In this document: one piece after another, positions 10,424-21,543 of the stretch
How the letters are laid out: each line of letters starts with the position of its first letter
Position numbering within the stretch: the first letter of the stretch is position 1
DNA from: Dysidea avara
Taxonomy: Eukaryota; Porifera; Demospongiae; Dictyoceratida; Dysideidae
Reading direction: 5' to 3'
DNA length: 64,000 nucleotides
NCBI RefSeq assembly: GCF_963678975.1
Contig: NC_089274.1
Location: forward strand, 47,460,075-47,524,074
Notes under the pieces: generated by a model
Told to the model about the DNA's origin: nothing
The model's database searches: none
Seen by the model: only the letters and a program-made list of their open reading frames with translations
Made by a program: the position numbers and the translations under genes

Positions 10424-11903
10424 GTAGGGTCCGCAATCCGAAAAATCAACTTTCACAAATCAATCCCCCTACCATTGTGGGATGTTCATTGTAGTATCCC
10501 ATTGCTAGATCCACCATGAAACCGGAGGCACGATTGTTGTCTTCACAGAACTATCGATTTTAGTATTTCGTGAGATGCAAAAATTATTTTTAAAATTTCG
10601 TGCTCCACACAAAGAACAGGATAGAACTTGCTGCTTAGCTAGGTATTATCTAGAGTTAATGTAGTTAAAAAGTACGCACAGTAATAAGCAAATGATTCAC
10701 TGGGTTCCCGGCACAGGGTTGCTTTCTCTCAAAAAGCAGAAAACAAAACATGAATTTTCAAATTCGAACTGCCCTACCAGCCAAGATAAGAAAAGCCAAC
10801 TCTTCCTCATAGTAATGTGATAAGGTTGGATGCATAGTCTGTCTATACTGTTAGTCTGGAAAGGATCTGAGACTTCTCACCATCTGGGTGAAGAACGTCA
10901 AATTTTTCGTGTGTTGTTTCAAGGGATTCTCTCAATGGTACCAAAGTGCTTTCCAGTACTTCTGATGCCACACTGGTCACTTAATTTTGTTTAGAATGAT
11001 GATAAATGATGGATCAAAACGTTTGGTAGTAGTAGCAGTTGGTGTTTCTGTGATTTCATATGATGCAGTATACCAGCAGCTCACCAGGAGCTCCACCCAG
11101 CTCAAATCAAAAATGAAAGATTTTGTGCATTTTTCGGTTTGTTTTGGGGTGTTTTGGTGATGTAGGGTGATCTAGTGAAGATTTGAAGCTGCTGTGGAGC
11201 GTGAGAGGTGAAGTCAAATTTGGACGATTTTGCTGCCTCCCTTGATTCATAGCTTAGAGCGAGGCGTGGAAGCTGTGGATGAAACAATAATTGACAACCA
11301 CTATTACCAAACGTTCAGGGACATCTTTTGCCATAGTTTTAGTCTATAATTGATGATTGTTGTGGCTGCAGAAGCACTGGAAATGATTAGAAAGCGCAAC
11401 ACAATTCTTTGATAGTGCAGAAAATTTTGACACTTGTCACCCAGATGGTGAGAAGTCTCAGATCTTTTCCAAACTAACAGCATAGACAGACTATGCACCC
11501 AACCGTATCGAAACACTATGAGGAATAGTTGGCTTCTCTTGCCCTGGGTGGTAGGGCAGTTTGAATTCGAAACTTCATATTTCTTTGTCTGTTTTTTCAA
11601 AAAAGCAACCCTGTGCCGGACACCCAGCTAATCATTTACTTATTTCTGTACGTAGTTTTCAACTACAACAACTCTGGATACGATTTGGCTAAGTGGCAAG
11701 TTTCATCCAGTCCTTTGTGTGGAGCACGAAATTTTAAAAATAAATCTTGCATCTTGTGAGATACTGAAAATGATATTTCTGTGAAGACAACAATCGTACC
11801 TCCGGTTTCATGGTGGATCAAGCAATGGGATACTACAATGAACATCCCACAATGGTAGGGGGATTGATTTGTAGAAGTTGATTTTTCGGATTGCGGACCC
11901 TAC
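10424..11903. mobile_element. 1.48-kb foldback with ~620-bp arms
   Basis: The left arm (about 10,424-11,042) and right arm (about 11,294-11,903) are inverted copies at roughly 80-85% identity by eye, around a 250-bp spacer. The ends are GTAGGGTCCGC and GCGGACCCTAC. A 5-bp direct repeat CGTGC flanks it (10,419-10,423 and 11,904-11,908), consistent with insertion and a TSD. Arm sequence looks once-coding, but both arms carry stops in all long frames. Either a foldback transposon or two head-to-head copies of one repeat. Confidence 0.7.
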
Positions 11904-11908
11904 CGTGC

Positions 11909-12600
11909 TGTGCATGTTACTGCCAGCACTACAATGATTCTTGCATCCTATGCATGGTGGCCTTACCCAATCAACCGCAATCCCAACCATATAACCACTG
12001 GTCTCTACAACCAACTGCAAACTGCTTTCTTTTGTCATAGGATTGGGCTGCGCCTTTCTCAAAGAAAAGAAAATGGATTACAATAGTTCCCGTCATCGTA
12101 GTGGAGATGAACACAAACCCTTACAATTATTCACACATACCTAAACAACAGCAGCACATCGTTCAGGCAACTAGATTCACACGAGGTCTCTTCCCGTCTG
12201 TATATCTATGGTACATAATACAAAAGGGAAAATGCTCACGTGTGCACTAGTTGAGGTTGATAAATAACGCGCAGGGGCTTATATTTTCCCACATCACCGC
12301 GTTCAACAGCTCAAGACACCAGGCGGTTCACGCGTTATCATCAGGTAATTATCTGGCTTTAAAGGCATGCTATATTCAGGTAATACCTGACAACTGGTAG
12401 CGCGCCCCAGTATAACTTACTCATTGTAGAGGTTATTCGTATACTTAGTATACGTCGGATGCTGAAATGTGCCATATACTAGTAACGGATTGTGGCTGCC
12501 GGCTCTCGGCCCGGGCTACTGATCTTGTAAGGATGTGAGACTGATGTAAACACGAATAACTTAATAAATACGTTCCTGGATGGGTAGCTACCAAGTTTCC
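11909..12600. other. Non-coding flank of the BEL insertion
   Basis: More CpG-rich than the surroundings. A segment near 12,338-12,400 carries CAGGTAATACCTG-type palindromes and is related in inverted orientation to 36,908-36,965. The minus strand around 11,970-12,060 is open and coding-like with splice-like edges, but this is not strong enough to call an exon. Confidence 0.4.
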
Positions 12601-12808
12601 AGACGGGTATAGTGGCGTTACCTGTAAGGAGTGATATCCTGGTTACAGCATCAATCTAGCATTCGAAGCGCAACGGCATGACCTCGCTGTGGACGTACAC
12701 GTGTTCACTGCTATTCTATTTAACTAACAGCACACGTGAGCATACATACAGAACCCACAATACAACATCATACAATACTACATAGTCAGTCAATCACTGT
12801 TCGTGACA
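12601..12808 (-). repeat. 3' LTR of the BEL/Pao element
   Basis: 208 bp, left-hand copy. In the sense direction it starts TGTCACGAAC and ends ...ACTATACCCGTC plus one base. The polyprotein reading frame runs 18 bp into this LTR and stops there, so the last few residues are LTR-encoded. Immediately upstream in the sense direction is a short purine run GGAGGA, a candidate polypurine tract for plus-strand priming. Confidence 0.95.
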
Positions 12809-15800
12809 TCCTCCGGGGGGGCACGTAAGGAATTCACCCACTCTCTTATCCGTTCTTGCCCTCTCCTAGCTGCTTCACGAGTTGGTCTCCTCAATGTTGC
12901 AGGGCGGTTCTCATTCTGGGTATCCGAAGTCTCCACCTTGGGTGGCTTAGCTGTTTCTTCAGTAGCTGTCACTTCAAGAGGATACAAACGTGCAATAGGA
13001 CGATTTGTCCTTCCAGTTGCCGTACGGATGTTTGCGGAACGAATCAAACCATCTTTTCCCTTATTTACAGACTCAATGACCGCTAGTTTCCAATTCACTC
13101 TTGCTGAGTCATCGTGAACCAATACAACGTCACCAACATTGATTTGTTGCTCATTGTTACCAGTGGTCTTATGCGTTTCTCTTAGAGCGGTCAGATATTC
13201 ATGTCTCCATCTACTCCAGAAGTGTTTGATGATGACTGCATGTACTCTCGCTCTGTGTCTGACCTGTGATGCATCTCCAAAATTGGGGTCAGTGATCTCA
13301 TCATCCTCAGTTGTAACGTGCGGCAGAGTAGTGATTCTCCTACCGTGGAGCAGGTGAGATGGTGTAATTGGTTCTGGGTCACCAACATCTGGAGATGAGT
13401 AAGTGAGGGGGCGGTCGTTCAGCAGTGCTTCCACTTCCACAACAATAGTTTGTAGGCTCTCCATGGTGGCATGTGTTCTGCCTAGAGTTTTCCTTAAGGT
13501 GGACTTTGTGAGGCCAATTAGTCGCTCCCAAAAGCCACCGAACCAGGGAGCACGCTTCGGGATAAACTGCCACTGAGTACCTCTGTGGGCAAGTGCTTCT
13601 GTTAGATCAGCAGATAAGAACAGACTCTTAAGTTCCTCCGCCGCAGCTAAGTAGGTAGAGCCATTGTCTGATATGAGAAACTTGGGAACAGATCGGCGGC
13701 CAACAAACCTTCGAAAGGCCAGCAGAAAACTCTCCACGCTGAGATCAGAGACAATCTCTAGATGGATTGCCCGTGACACTGCACAAGTAAAAAGGCAGAG
13801 ATAGACCTTGCATTCACCCTCTGAAGTTCTGACATATAGGGCACCAGTGAAGTCGACTCCAGTTACAGCAAAGGGATCTGTGGGGCTGACTCGTGACTTC
13901 ACTAGTGGGGGAGGATCAGGGATGGTGTATGGTTTTCCAGTCATCTTTCTGCATACAACACATTTTCTAATGATAGATTTGATTCTTTGGCGGCCAGCTG
14001 GAATCCAATAGGTTTGTCTCAAGGCTGTAAGGGTCGAATTAACTCCACTGTGAAATTGAACTGAGTGGGCATTCTTGATGATAAGAACTGTAAGAGGATG
14101 ACGTGATGGTAGAAGATATGGGAATCTAGCCAATTCTGACAGTGGTGCATTGTGAATGCGTCCTCCACAGCGTAGTAGATTGTTACTGTCTAGAAATATT
14201 CTTAGTTGGCGTACAAGTGGTGAGCGATTGCCACGAGATTGCAAGTTCTGTATTTCATCTGAAAACAAGGTATGTTGTACACTGTGTAACCATTTCAGGT
14301 TTGCTGCTTTAAGCTCTAGGGCTGACAGTGGTCCAACTGTTTGTGACGAGATGGGTTGTCTACAATTATGTATAAATCGGAGCACGTAGGCTGTAACAGA
14401 CAGAAGCTTTGAGAGGCTATTAAACCTTGAAATATCAATATGGCCGAGAATACCGACTGGTGCAGTGACTAAGGTGGTGGTTTCTTGCACTACTTCTAGC
14501 TCTTCATCTGTAGTCTGGATGTGTAGAACGTCAGACTGTTGCCATGTTGGCCATTGTGTTGGTGAGGAAAGCCATTTTGGGCCATGCTTCCACTGCATTG
14601 AGGAGTTGAGAACATCATATGTTATGCCTCTTGTGAGTAGATCGGCAGGGTTGTCAGCCGATGGGCAGTATCTCCATGTGGTTGAAATGGAGCGTATCTC
14701 ATTCACACGATGACTGACAAAAGGTTTTAGACTCTTCTTACTATGGATCCACGAGAGGACAATCTGGCTGTCAGACCAAAGGCAGACAGAGAAACTGGTG
14801 TTAAGTGATGTCAAAATGTATGAGCATAGTCGTGCAGCTGTCACAGCTGCCATCAACTCAAGTCTTGGTAATGAATGTGTCTTGATGGGTGCAACTCTGG
14901 CCTTCGACATCACGATGTGTGAACTGGATCCAAATTGGAAGTATGCGGCTGCGCCATATGCTCTTGGGCTGGCATCTGCAAAGACGTGTAGAGTTGCTTC
15001 AGCATCATGTAATGTAGTGATGCACCTTCGAGGGTATGGCAATGTCGTAGCATGGATTATATCACTAGCAATGGCATTCCAAACTGCATAGAGTTCCTCA
15101 TCAAGATCACTGTCCCATTCGTGATGTTGTTGCCACAGTTGTTGTATGAATAACTTGGCAGAGATGGTCACTGGAGTGATGAGTCCCAATGGGTCAAAAA
15201 TGCTAGACGTGCACTTCAGGATAGCACGTTTTGTCTTAGCAGAAGTGAAATTGACAGTTTCTGGCTTGGGTGATGGGTAGATGAGGTCCAACTGTGCATC
15301 CCATACTAAACCAAGGACCTTCACTGGATTGCTGGTTTCCATTACATTGTGTTCCCTTGCTACACTCATCAGATGTCTACTATTGGAAGTCCAAGATCGC
15401 AGGTTGAAGTTGGCATTGTTCAATAGCGTCCTGGACTCCAGGAAATACTTCATAGCACCTTGTTCAGTGTGACAGCCAGATACCACATTATCCACGTACA
15501 AGTTGTGCAAGACGTCATGAGATACTTCTGAGTCCTTCTCTGACAGGTGATAGGTGATTGCGGCATGCAGCATAAATGGAGAGCAGGTGGCTCCAAAAAG
15601 TACAACTCTAAACCTGTACGTGATAAAGGGGCTACTTGCATCAGATGGATCTGATAGCCACAAAAAACGTGTAACATCTCTGTCTGACTGGTCTAGGTGG
15701 ACATGTAAGAAGGCCTTCTCTATGTCAGATGAGAAGGCAAACTCATGTTGACGAAATCTGAGGAGAATAGTACAGAGGTCCATCAGAAAGGGAGGTCCAG

Positions 15801-18309
15801 GATCAAGGCAATCGTTCAAGCTGGGAGAAAGAGATGATTGCTTGCAGCTACAGTCATATACAATCCTGATTGGTGTGGTAGAGGACTCCTTTTTGACAGG
15901 ATGGTGTGGAATGTAATGTGTAGTTGTGGCTGTATGTTCAAGGTTATTGACTACCCTCTCAATGAACCCCCTCCTTTCCTGATCCTCAATGATGGTGTTA
16001 TACATTCTCAGGAGATTGGGTGTCTTCGCTAGTCTGTAAGCCATTGATCTGGTTCGTCTAGCACATATGGCATAATTGGAGGGGAGAGGTGGGTGATCTT
16101 TCTTCCACGGAAACTTAAGAGTGTAGGAGCCGTCCATCTGCTTAGTCACTTTAGTGTTCAGATAATTCCTTAAAAACTCTGCATCTGAATTCTGTGTAGT
16201 AGTAGTTCCCATAGACTCTACTTTCCAGAAAGTATTGTAGTCTGTGTCCTCTGTGATACATGAGAGACTTGAAATTTGGACGCATGATGTACTGACAGAC
16301 TGAGGGAGGGGTAGTGGTCCTGACAGGAGGTAACCCAGTCTGGACTCCACAGCCGTTGGGCCATCACCACGAACCACCGCGTCCTGAATGAAGCGCCAGT
16401 AAAAGTCTGCTCCGATGAGTACAGAGATATCAAAGTTTTCATCATTTGTCACTGGATGAGCTAATGGTAAGTGTTGTAAGTACGAGAGCTGGTTCAAGTG
16501 AGTACGTACAGAGTTTCGTACTGGAGCAGCCAGTTTGGGAATGATTAAGACACTCACTAATATTTTAGTGTCGTTCAGTGTATGGACAAATATGGGTGCT
16601 ACTGCTAGACTCTTAACGGCAGACACTTGAGCACCGAAGGAGGAAACAGATATATTCTCATGACCAGTTGGTTGGAGTTGAAGTTCATCAGCAAGGTCCT
16701 GCGTGATGAAGGAACGCTGAGCACCTTCGTCGAAGAGAATATGACCTTCTACTGTGAGGGATCCACTTGATACATCAGCAATGGCAGTCTTCAGTAAACA
16801 AACACTTGTGTGCAACGCTGATAGTGATGCAGTGGTCACTGCTGTTTGTAGCTGTTCAGTTGTGGTCGTAGCATTAGCTGTCTGACTTTGCTGTGACATA
16901 CTCTTGGGAGTCACATCTTTGTGTGGAATTGAAGGTGGCTTGTCAGCTGTTGTGAAGGCATGGCATAAACTGGTATGATGTTTTCTGTGGCAATCCTTAC
17001 AAGTGAACTTCGAAGTGCACTGGGACACCTTATGACGTGCGAGACAGTTGTAGCAGAGGTTGGCATTTTTGACGATAGCCAGGCGTTCTTTATGACATGT
17101 AATTGTAGTACACGATCCAGGTTTATGTGCACCCTTACAAAAAATACAGCTGGGACTCTTTCTGGGCCTTTCCTGAGATGCTCCTCGGTTGTAATTGGCA
17201 CCAGTGTGAAAGGAGCTTGTAGTTGGCAAGGAGCTAGCATGAGAATTGTGTCTACGACCAGATTGTTGGCCTGCTTCAAAAATCCTTATCTCTTTTAGAA
17301 TACTGGCCAGCAGCTCATCAATAGTCCATTGCGAATCATAATGGTCTCGTGCCATGTGTATCTTCGTTTCAGGTGCTAGTTTATTCAGGATCACAGATGT
17401 TAATAGAGCACCATATGTCTCCGGGGGCTGATCAAGTGCAGATAATGCTCTCATATTGATGTTGATCGTGTTGTAAAATGACTGTAGGCTGGTTAGATTG
17501 TGTGAAGGAGCGGAAATGTTCAGCAGGGCATCCATATGTGCATTAACCAGCTTGAAGTTTTGGCCATATTTCTCCTTTAGAAGTTCAACTGAATGTCCGT
17601 AGTTGATGTCTGATAGTGGGAAGCCATTAATGACGTCAGCTGCATCCCCTTGCAGTTGAGAACGTAAGTAGTTGAGTTTCTGTACACCTGAGAGATGTGG
17701 GTTACAGTCAACCGCAGCAGAGAAACTGTCCCAAAATGTCTGCCAGTCCAAAGAGTTACCGCTGAATGTCGGTAAAGAGAGTTTGGGAAGTCTACTGTGA
17801 CTGTAGTGAGTACTGTCTGTACGTGCAATCTCATCCCTATTGTGTGTAGTGGAAACAGAATGTACTGGCTTCTTAACTACTTCTGGTTCATGTGTAAGGG
17901 TGTTTACAGCGGCACTAATTAATTCACGAGACTCACGTGATTGTGATTCCTCAGCAGTTCCACGTGGGGCTGGTGGAGGCTGACTGGCTCGCTTGACGAA
18001 CTCCTCAAGAAATGTGATGTGCACCTCCAGTGTAGTCAAGTACGTGTCGGCGTCACAAATTTCTGTTTCCAGCTCCGTTTCTTCTTCAATGGTTGCCACG
18101 ATCGTATCATCTAACCTTTCAATCTGGCCTCTCTTCGCCGTTAGTTGTGTGGCAGTTGTGGCGGCTAATAATCTTCGGGATTCTGGGGTTGAGTTGAGGT
18201 TTACGGTCTTAAGCTCAGCGGAAAGAACGTCGTCCACCTTTGTCAGGAGTTTAGTCACACTTCCCTTGAGTCCACGTCGTTTCGCTCGGAGGCGTTGCGC
18301 TTCATCCAT
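12790..18309 (-). CDS. BEL/Pao Gag-Pol polyprotein, 1839 residues
   Basis: A single ORF encodes all retrotransposition proteins. The N-terminal Gag carries a DUF1759-like region from about residue 176 (PTFSGNSLDWQTFWDSF). Cys/His zinc-knuckle clusters lie at about 387-445 (CIFCKGAH, CYNCLARH, CKDCHRKHH). An aspartic-protease (DUF1758-like) motif is at about 525, reading FDEGAQRSF where D-S/T-G is usual. The reverse transcriptase spans about 780-1000, with a catalytic box at 936-940 reading LYVDN instead of YxDD. RNase H follows near 1110-1185 with its acidic residues in FADAS, LELMAAV and WSDSQ. The integrase has an HHCC finger (about 1415-1455) and a DDE core: VDFTG near 1486, SDNGS near 1549, FWERL near 1593. 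A DUF5641-like C-terminal region is near 1720-1785. The start ATG at 18,309 lies 84 bp inside the right LTR. The stop lies in the 3' LTR. Domain order (PR-RT-RH-IN) and sequence are typical of BEL/Pao. Long antisense frames inside it are shadows. Confidence 0.97.
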   Translation of the reverse strand: MDEAQRLRAKRRGLKGSVTKLLTKVDDVLSAELKTVNLNSTPESRRLLAATTATQLTAKRGQIERLDDTIVATIEEETELETEICDADTYLTTLEVHITFLEEFVKRASQPPPAPRGTAEESQSRESRELISAAVNTLTHEPEVVKKPVHSVSTTHNRDEIARTDSTHYSHSRLPKLSLPTFSGNSLDWQTFWDSFSAAVDCNPHLSGVQKLNYLRSQLQGDAADVINGFPLSDINYGHSVELLKEKYGQNFKLVNAHMDALLNISAPSHNLTSLQSFYNTININMRALSALDQPPETYGALLTSVILNKLAPETKIHMARDHYDSQWTIDELLASILKEIRIFEAGQQSGRRHNSHASSLPTTSSFHTGANYNRGASQERPRKSPSCIFCKGAHKPGSCTTITCHKERLAIVKNANLCYNCLARHKVSQCTSKFTCKDCHRKHHTSLCHAFTTADKPPSIPHKDVTPKSMSQQSQTANATTTTEQLQTAVTTASLSALHTSVCLLKTAIADVSSGSLTVEGHILFDEGAQRSFITQDLADELQLQPTGHENISVSSFGAQVSAVKSLAVAPIFVHTLNDTKILVSVLIIPKLAAPVRNSVRTHLNQLSYLQHLPLAHPVTNDENFDISVLIGADFYWRFIQDAVVRGDGPTAVESRLGYLLSGPLPLPQSVSTSCVQISSLSCITEDTDYNTFWKVESMGTTTTQNSDAEFLRNYLNTKVTKQMDGSYTLKFPWKKDHPPLPSNYAICARRTRSMAYRLAKTPNLLRMYNTIIEDQERRGFIERVVNNLEHTATTTHYIPHHPVKKESSTTPIRIVYDCSCKQSSLSPSLNDCLDPGPPFLMDLCTILLRFRQHEFAFSSDIEKAFLHVHLDQSDRDVTRFLWLSDPSDASSPFITYRFRVVLFGATCSPFMLHAAITYHLSEKDSEVSHDVLHNLYVDNVVSGCHTEQGAMKYFLESRTLLNNANFNLRSWTSNSRHLMSVAREHNVMETSNPVKVLGLVWDAQLDLIYPSPKPETVNFTSAKTKRAILKCTSSIFDPLGLITPVTISAKLFIQQLWQQHHEWDSDLDEELYAVWNAIASDIIHATTLPYPRRCITTLHDAEATLHVFADASPRAYGAAAYFQFGSSSHIVMSKARVAPIKTHSLPRLELMAAVTAARLCSYILTSLNTSFSVCLWSDSQIVLSWIHSKKSLKPFVSHRVNEIRSISTTWRYCPSADNPADLLTRGITYDVLNSSMQWKHGPKWLSSPTQWPTWQQSDVLHIQTTDEELEVVQETTTLVTAPVGILGHIDISRFNSLSKLLSVTAYVLRFIHNCRQPISSQTVGPLSALELKAANLKWLHSVQHTLFSDEIQNLQSRGNRSPLVRQLRIFLDSNNLLRCGGRIHNAPLSELARFPYLLPSRHPLTVLIIKNAHSVQFHSGVNSTLTALRQTYWIPAGRQRIKSIIRKCVVCRKMTGKPYTIPDPPPLVKSRVSPTDPFAVTGVDFTGALYVRTSEGECKVYLCLFTCAVSRAIHLEIVSDLSVESFLLAFRRFVGRRSVPKFLISDNGSTYLAAAEELKSLFLSADLTEALAHRGTQWQFIPKRAPWFGGFWERLIGLTKSTLRKTLGRTHATMESLQTIVVEVEALLNDRPLTYSSPDVGDPEPITPSHLLHGRRITTLPHVTTEDDEITDPNFGDASQVRHRARVHAVIIKHFWSRWRHEYLTALRETHKTTGNNEQQINVGDVVLVHDDSARVNWKLAVIESVNKGKDGLIRSANIRTATGRTNRPIARLYPLEVTATEETAKPPKVETSDTQNENRPATLRRPTREAARRGQERIREWVNSLRAPPEDVTNSD

Positions 18310-18392
18310 ACTGACGAATTTCGATCACAGCACCAAATGACGGGTATAGTGGCGTTACCTGTAAGGAGTGATATCCTGGTTACAGCACCAAA
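18310..18392 (-). other. BEL leader with PBS and duplicated LTR end
   Basis: The leader between the 5' LTR and the start codon contains a second copy of the LTR's last 49 bases (18,339-18,387, identical to 18,394-18,442). The sense sequence TTTGGTGCTGTAACC follows the LTR, and a TTTGGTGCTGTGATCG follows the duplicated copy. Each gives a TGG-starting candidate primer-binding site (about 18,373-18,390 and near 18,318-18,335). The tRNA primer was not identified. Confidence 0.75.
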
Positions 18393-18600
18393 TGACGGGT
18401 ATAGTGGCGTTACCTGTAAGGAGTGATATCCTGGTTACAGCATCAATCTAGCATTCGAAGCGCAACGGCATGACCTCGCTGTGGACGTACACGTGTTCAC
18501 TGCTATTCTATTTAACTAACAGCACACGTGAGCATACATACAGAACCCACAATACAACATCATACAATACTACATAGTCAGTCAATCACTGTTCGTGACA
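18393..18600 (-). promoter_or_regulatory. 5' LTR of the BEL/Pao element
   Basis: 208 bp, right-hand copy, identical by eye to the left LTR except the junction base. As the upstream LTR for the minus-strand ORF it should hold the promoter and transcription start. No clear TATA box was singled out. In the sense direction it begins TGTCACGAAC directly after the TTCC target repeat. Confidence 0.9.
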
Positions 18601-18604
18601 TTCC

Positions 18605-21534
18605 TGCTTGAGTCCTGGTGAGTGAAATGATTGCCGGCCCATGTACATGATGTGTCCTATTTTGATGCACTTGACATCCTCATTTTCTGAGGTTTGTGCA
18701 TAACTAAATAGTAGTGAGTCAGGACTTGAATAGGCTTTCATTTTGGAGATAATACACTTATCAATGTTTCCCCACTACTATGAACACGGGCAGAAGTGGG
18801 GATAAGTGGAGATCACATTAAAAGTTCTAATCTCCACTACCTGGTGGTCTTGCTATCCCCTACTATTCCCGTGGTCTTCGGTCTTCATGCTTGGCTTGGA
18901 ACTACATCACTCAACATATCTTTTAACATACATGATCTAGTAGACAGCACGTGAGCCTTGCATGCAAAAGAGATAGAACTTAATGTGAGAATAAATCTCA
19001 GTGTTGAAAGTAAAGACTGAGAGCGATAAAGCTCAACAAGATATCACCTGTGGTTAAATGCCCCACTACCTGGGGCAAGGTTGGCGGCTGATTCCCCCAC
19101 CTCTACTCGTGTTTATAGTAGTGGTACAAAGCATTGATAGGTGCATTATTCCTATGTACTGATTCAATCCTCAGTACACCAATTGCAAGGATTAGTCTGC
19201 ATAAACCTTATCTCCATGACCAGTAAGTTCCCTGCGGTATTACAATGCTGTGATCAGTATGTGGTTGTGTATTTAAGATACTGTGGAATTGCTGACCGTT
19301 AGCTATACAAGGGGGTGGTACTCCAAAGTATTGTGTACTATGACTATGCCTATGATCTTCATTCTTGGTCAAAGTGCAAAATAATAGGCCTTGACATTAA
19401 AAGGACGCTTAACTAGTCAAAATCTCATAATTAGTTAAATTCTCATAAAACTCACATTCACATTGTTTTTCTAACACATATGTGACTTTATAGTTGTCCT
19501 GTGAGCTACTACAAAAATTCCTTTGACATTGATTTCGACCTAGGATGAAGATCACACTACACAATAGATTGTAGTGTCACTCATCTGTGAGTTGCAGCAC
19601 TCTTAAATTTGTACATGAGATTAACTGTACCTTGTGCACAAACAAGTATCTTCAATAGCAGGCCTTCATCTAGTCGGGGGGGGGCAAAGGAAGGTTTTGT
19701 TTTATGAGAGTGGGGGAGGGCAGTAGTGTACAGATCCATGTGCGCATTTAGGTCTGGGGACATGCTCACCAGAAATGTTTGTATTTTAGACTCTTGGAAT
19801 GCTTTTGGTACATCCTCAGGTACCTGAGAATAACATGCCGCTGTGTTTTGTTGCTCCTGGTGCATTCTCAAGTATCTGCGAATAACTTGACAGTTGATTT
19901 TTGCATTTTAGGTTCATTCTCAGGTACATGCTGCTCTAGGAATTTTTTTGTATTTTAGACTTTCTAGGATTACTTTTGATACATTCTAAGGCACTTTGAT
20001 TTAAACTATTGAAGGGGGGGCTGTGGGACAGTTTGTCAAGGTGGGGGGCAGGGGTGGATCCATGAGTGGCAAGGAGAGGGTCACAAACAAGCTAAGTAAG
20101 ATGCTAGGTAACAGTTTTATTTATTTATTGTATATTATCCACCTAATTAAGGACCCACTACTGTAAGTCTGTGTAGCAGCTCATTTGACTTTGATTTAAG
20201 GTGAGTTTGTAATAAATGGTCATGATATGCATACAGTGTACTTCTTGAGTGATCACTTGATTTTGGCCTGAGAAAGTTTAGCAATTCTGAATCAATTAAA
20301 AGATATATGACTCCTCCACAAAGGGAAGGAGAAGGGTGCATTTTGTCCCAAATGCCCCATGCATTGGTTGTGGGGATGAGGGTCTCTCTAGTACTAAACT
20401 TTTGGACCTTACTAGCTTAAAATCCTTCTATTCAGAATTAGGTACAAGCTACCAAAACCTTATTATTTTGTATGAAATTATAAATTTTCGTTTTCAAAAT
20501 TAGTCGTTTACATGTAATTCTGTAGTTACATCAATAAACAATAAAACAACCATAGACAACTATATCTATGATTGCAAAGTTGCATAGACTAAAGTGTGTG
20601 GTCAAAGTGGATATTAATAGTAAATATTATCCCCCATATGTAGCATATACCTTTTGAAGATGGTGATGTATGTGAAAACAGGACATGTGAGCACGTATAT
20701 TGGCCTACATTTTTGTACTTTCATCACTCTTTACATTATACATATTATTCTATTCTAGTAATAAGATATGACCTGTTGTGTGATGGTGTGTAGTTTGTGC
20801 CCATGTGCCTTATTTTTGCATCTGGGGTACAGTCACATATACAAATAAAATTACTTGTACAAAAACATAGTAAGTATATATAGAGGCATGTTATTCAATT
20901 ATGTTATTCAATTTAAGGAGTCTAGGGTGGTGATTTTGAAGTGGTATTGTAGCATGGAAAAGGATTGTTGATAATTTATTATATATTGAAATTTTGTGAG
21001 TATTACAGTCCCAGCGCTACATCTGACATTTTCTACAAGTGGAAATTTCCTTCAAAAGTTTCTATACATGCAATAGACCCTGGTAATGAATAGGAGTCAT
21101 ATTCCTTGCTTGACATAGAGAACTTGTGCCATGTAAATTAATATCCATCACCTTCCAAATTACATGTTAACAGTCCACTGTGCCATGTAATCTGTATAAA
21201 ATTGTACATATTATATTGATGTGACCTACATTTCTAGCATACTATAGATGCACAATGAAATGTCTGCTGATGCTTGAACTTTGAAACATCTTCTTGGAGA
21301 TCCTTACATCTTGTGAGCTATATAATTCTGTAAACTTGATTCCAGTTACGTATAGTTTGGGCCTAAAACTCTGTTTCATTGATCATTGACCCACTATTTT
21401 ATAGCCTTGACCATTGATGCATTCGCAATGCAAGTGGACAACTTAAAAATATATCATCATTGGGCTGCACAGTTTGTTACTAATAATACGTACATGGTAA
21501 AAAAATAGAACTAATAGTTAGGCACTAAGACCAA
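18605..21534. other. Non-coding, old repeats
   Basis: No gene could be supported. Around 19,665-20,050 are G-rich stretches and two to three diverged direct repeats sharing 'tgtattttagact' (near 19,779 and 19,950) and 'cattctcaggta'. The rest is AT-rich single-copy-like sequence. Confidence 0.45.
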
Positions 21535-21543
21535 GGGAGAACA

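Larger units (their letters stand above)
12601..18600 (-). mobile_element. Complete BEL/Pao LTR retrotransposon
   Basis: A 6.0-kb element in minus orientation: LTR, leader, one long polyprotein ORF, LTR. The LTRs (12,601-12,808 and 18,393-18,600) match along their entire length by eye, differing only at the innermost/outermost base. A TTCC direct repeat (12,597-12,600 and 18,601-18,604) fits the 4-6 bp TSD of BEL/Pao. The ORF has no stop or frameshift. Identical LTRs, TSD and intact ORF together mean a very recent insertion that could still be competent. Two catalytic motifs are non-canonical (see the CDS). Confidence 0.97.

Noticed and set aside
11808-12062. Possible 84-codon exon on the minus strand
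   Set aside because: It has acceptor-like and donor-like edges, but about half overlaps the 1.48-kb foldback arm and no partner exon or homology was seen.
12803-18340. Many 60-120 codon plus-strand frames inside 12.8-18.3 kb
   Set aside because: Antisense or off-frame shadows of the BEL/Pao polyprotein.
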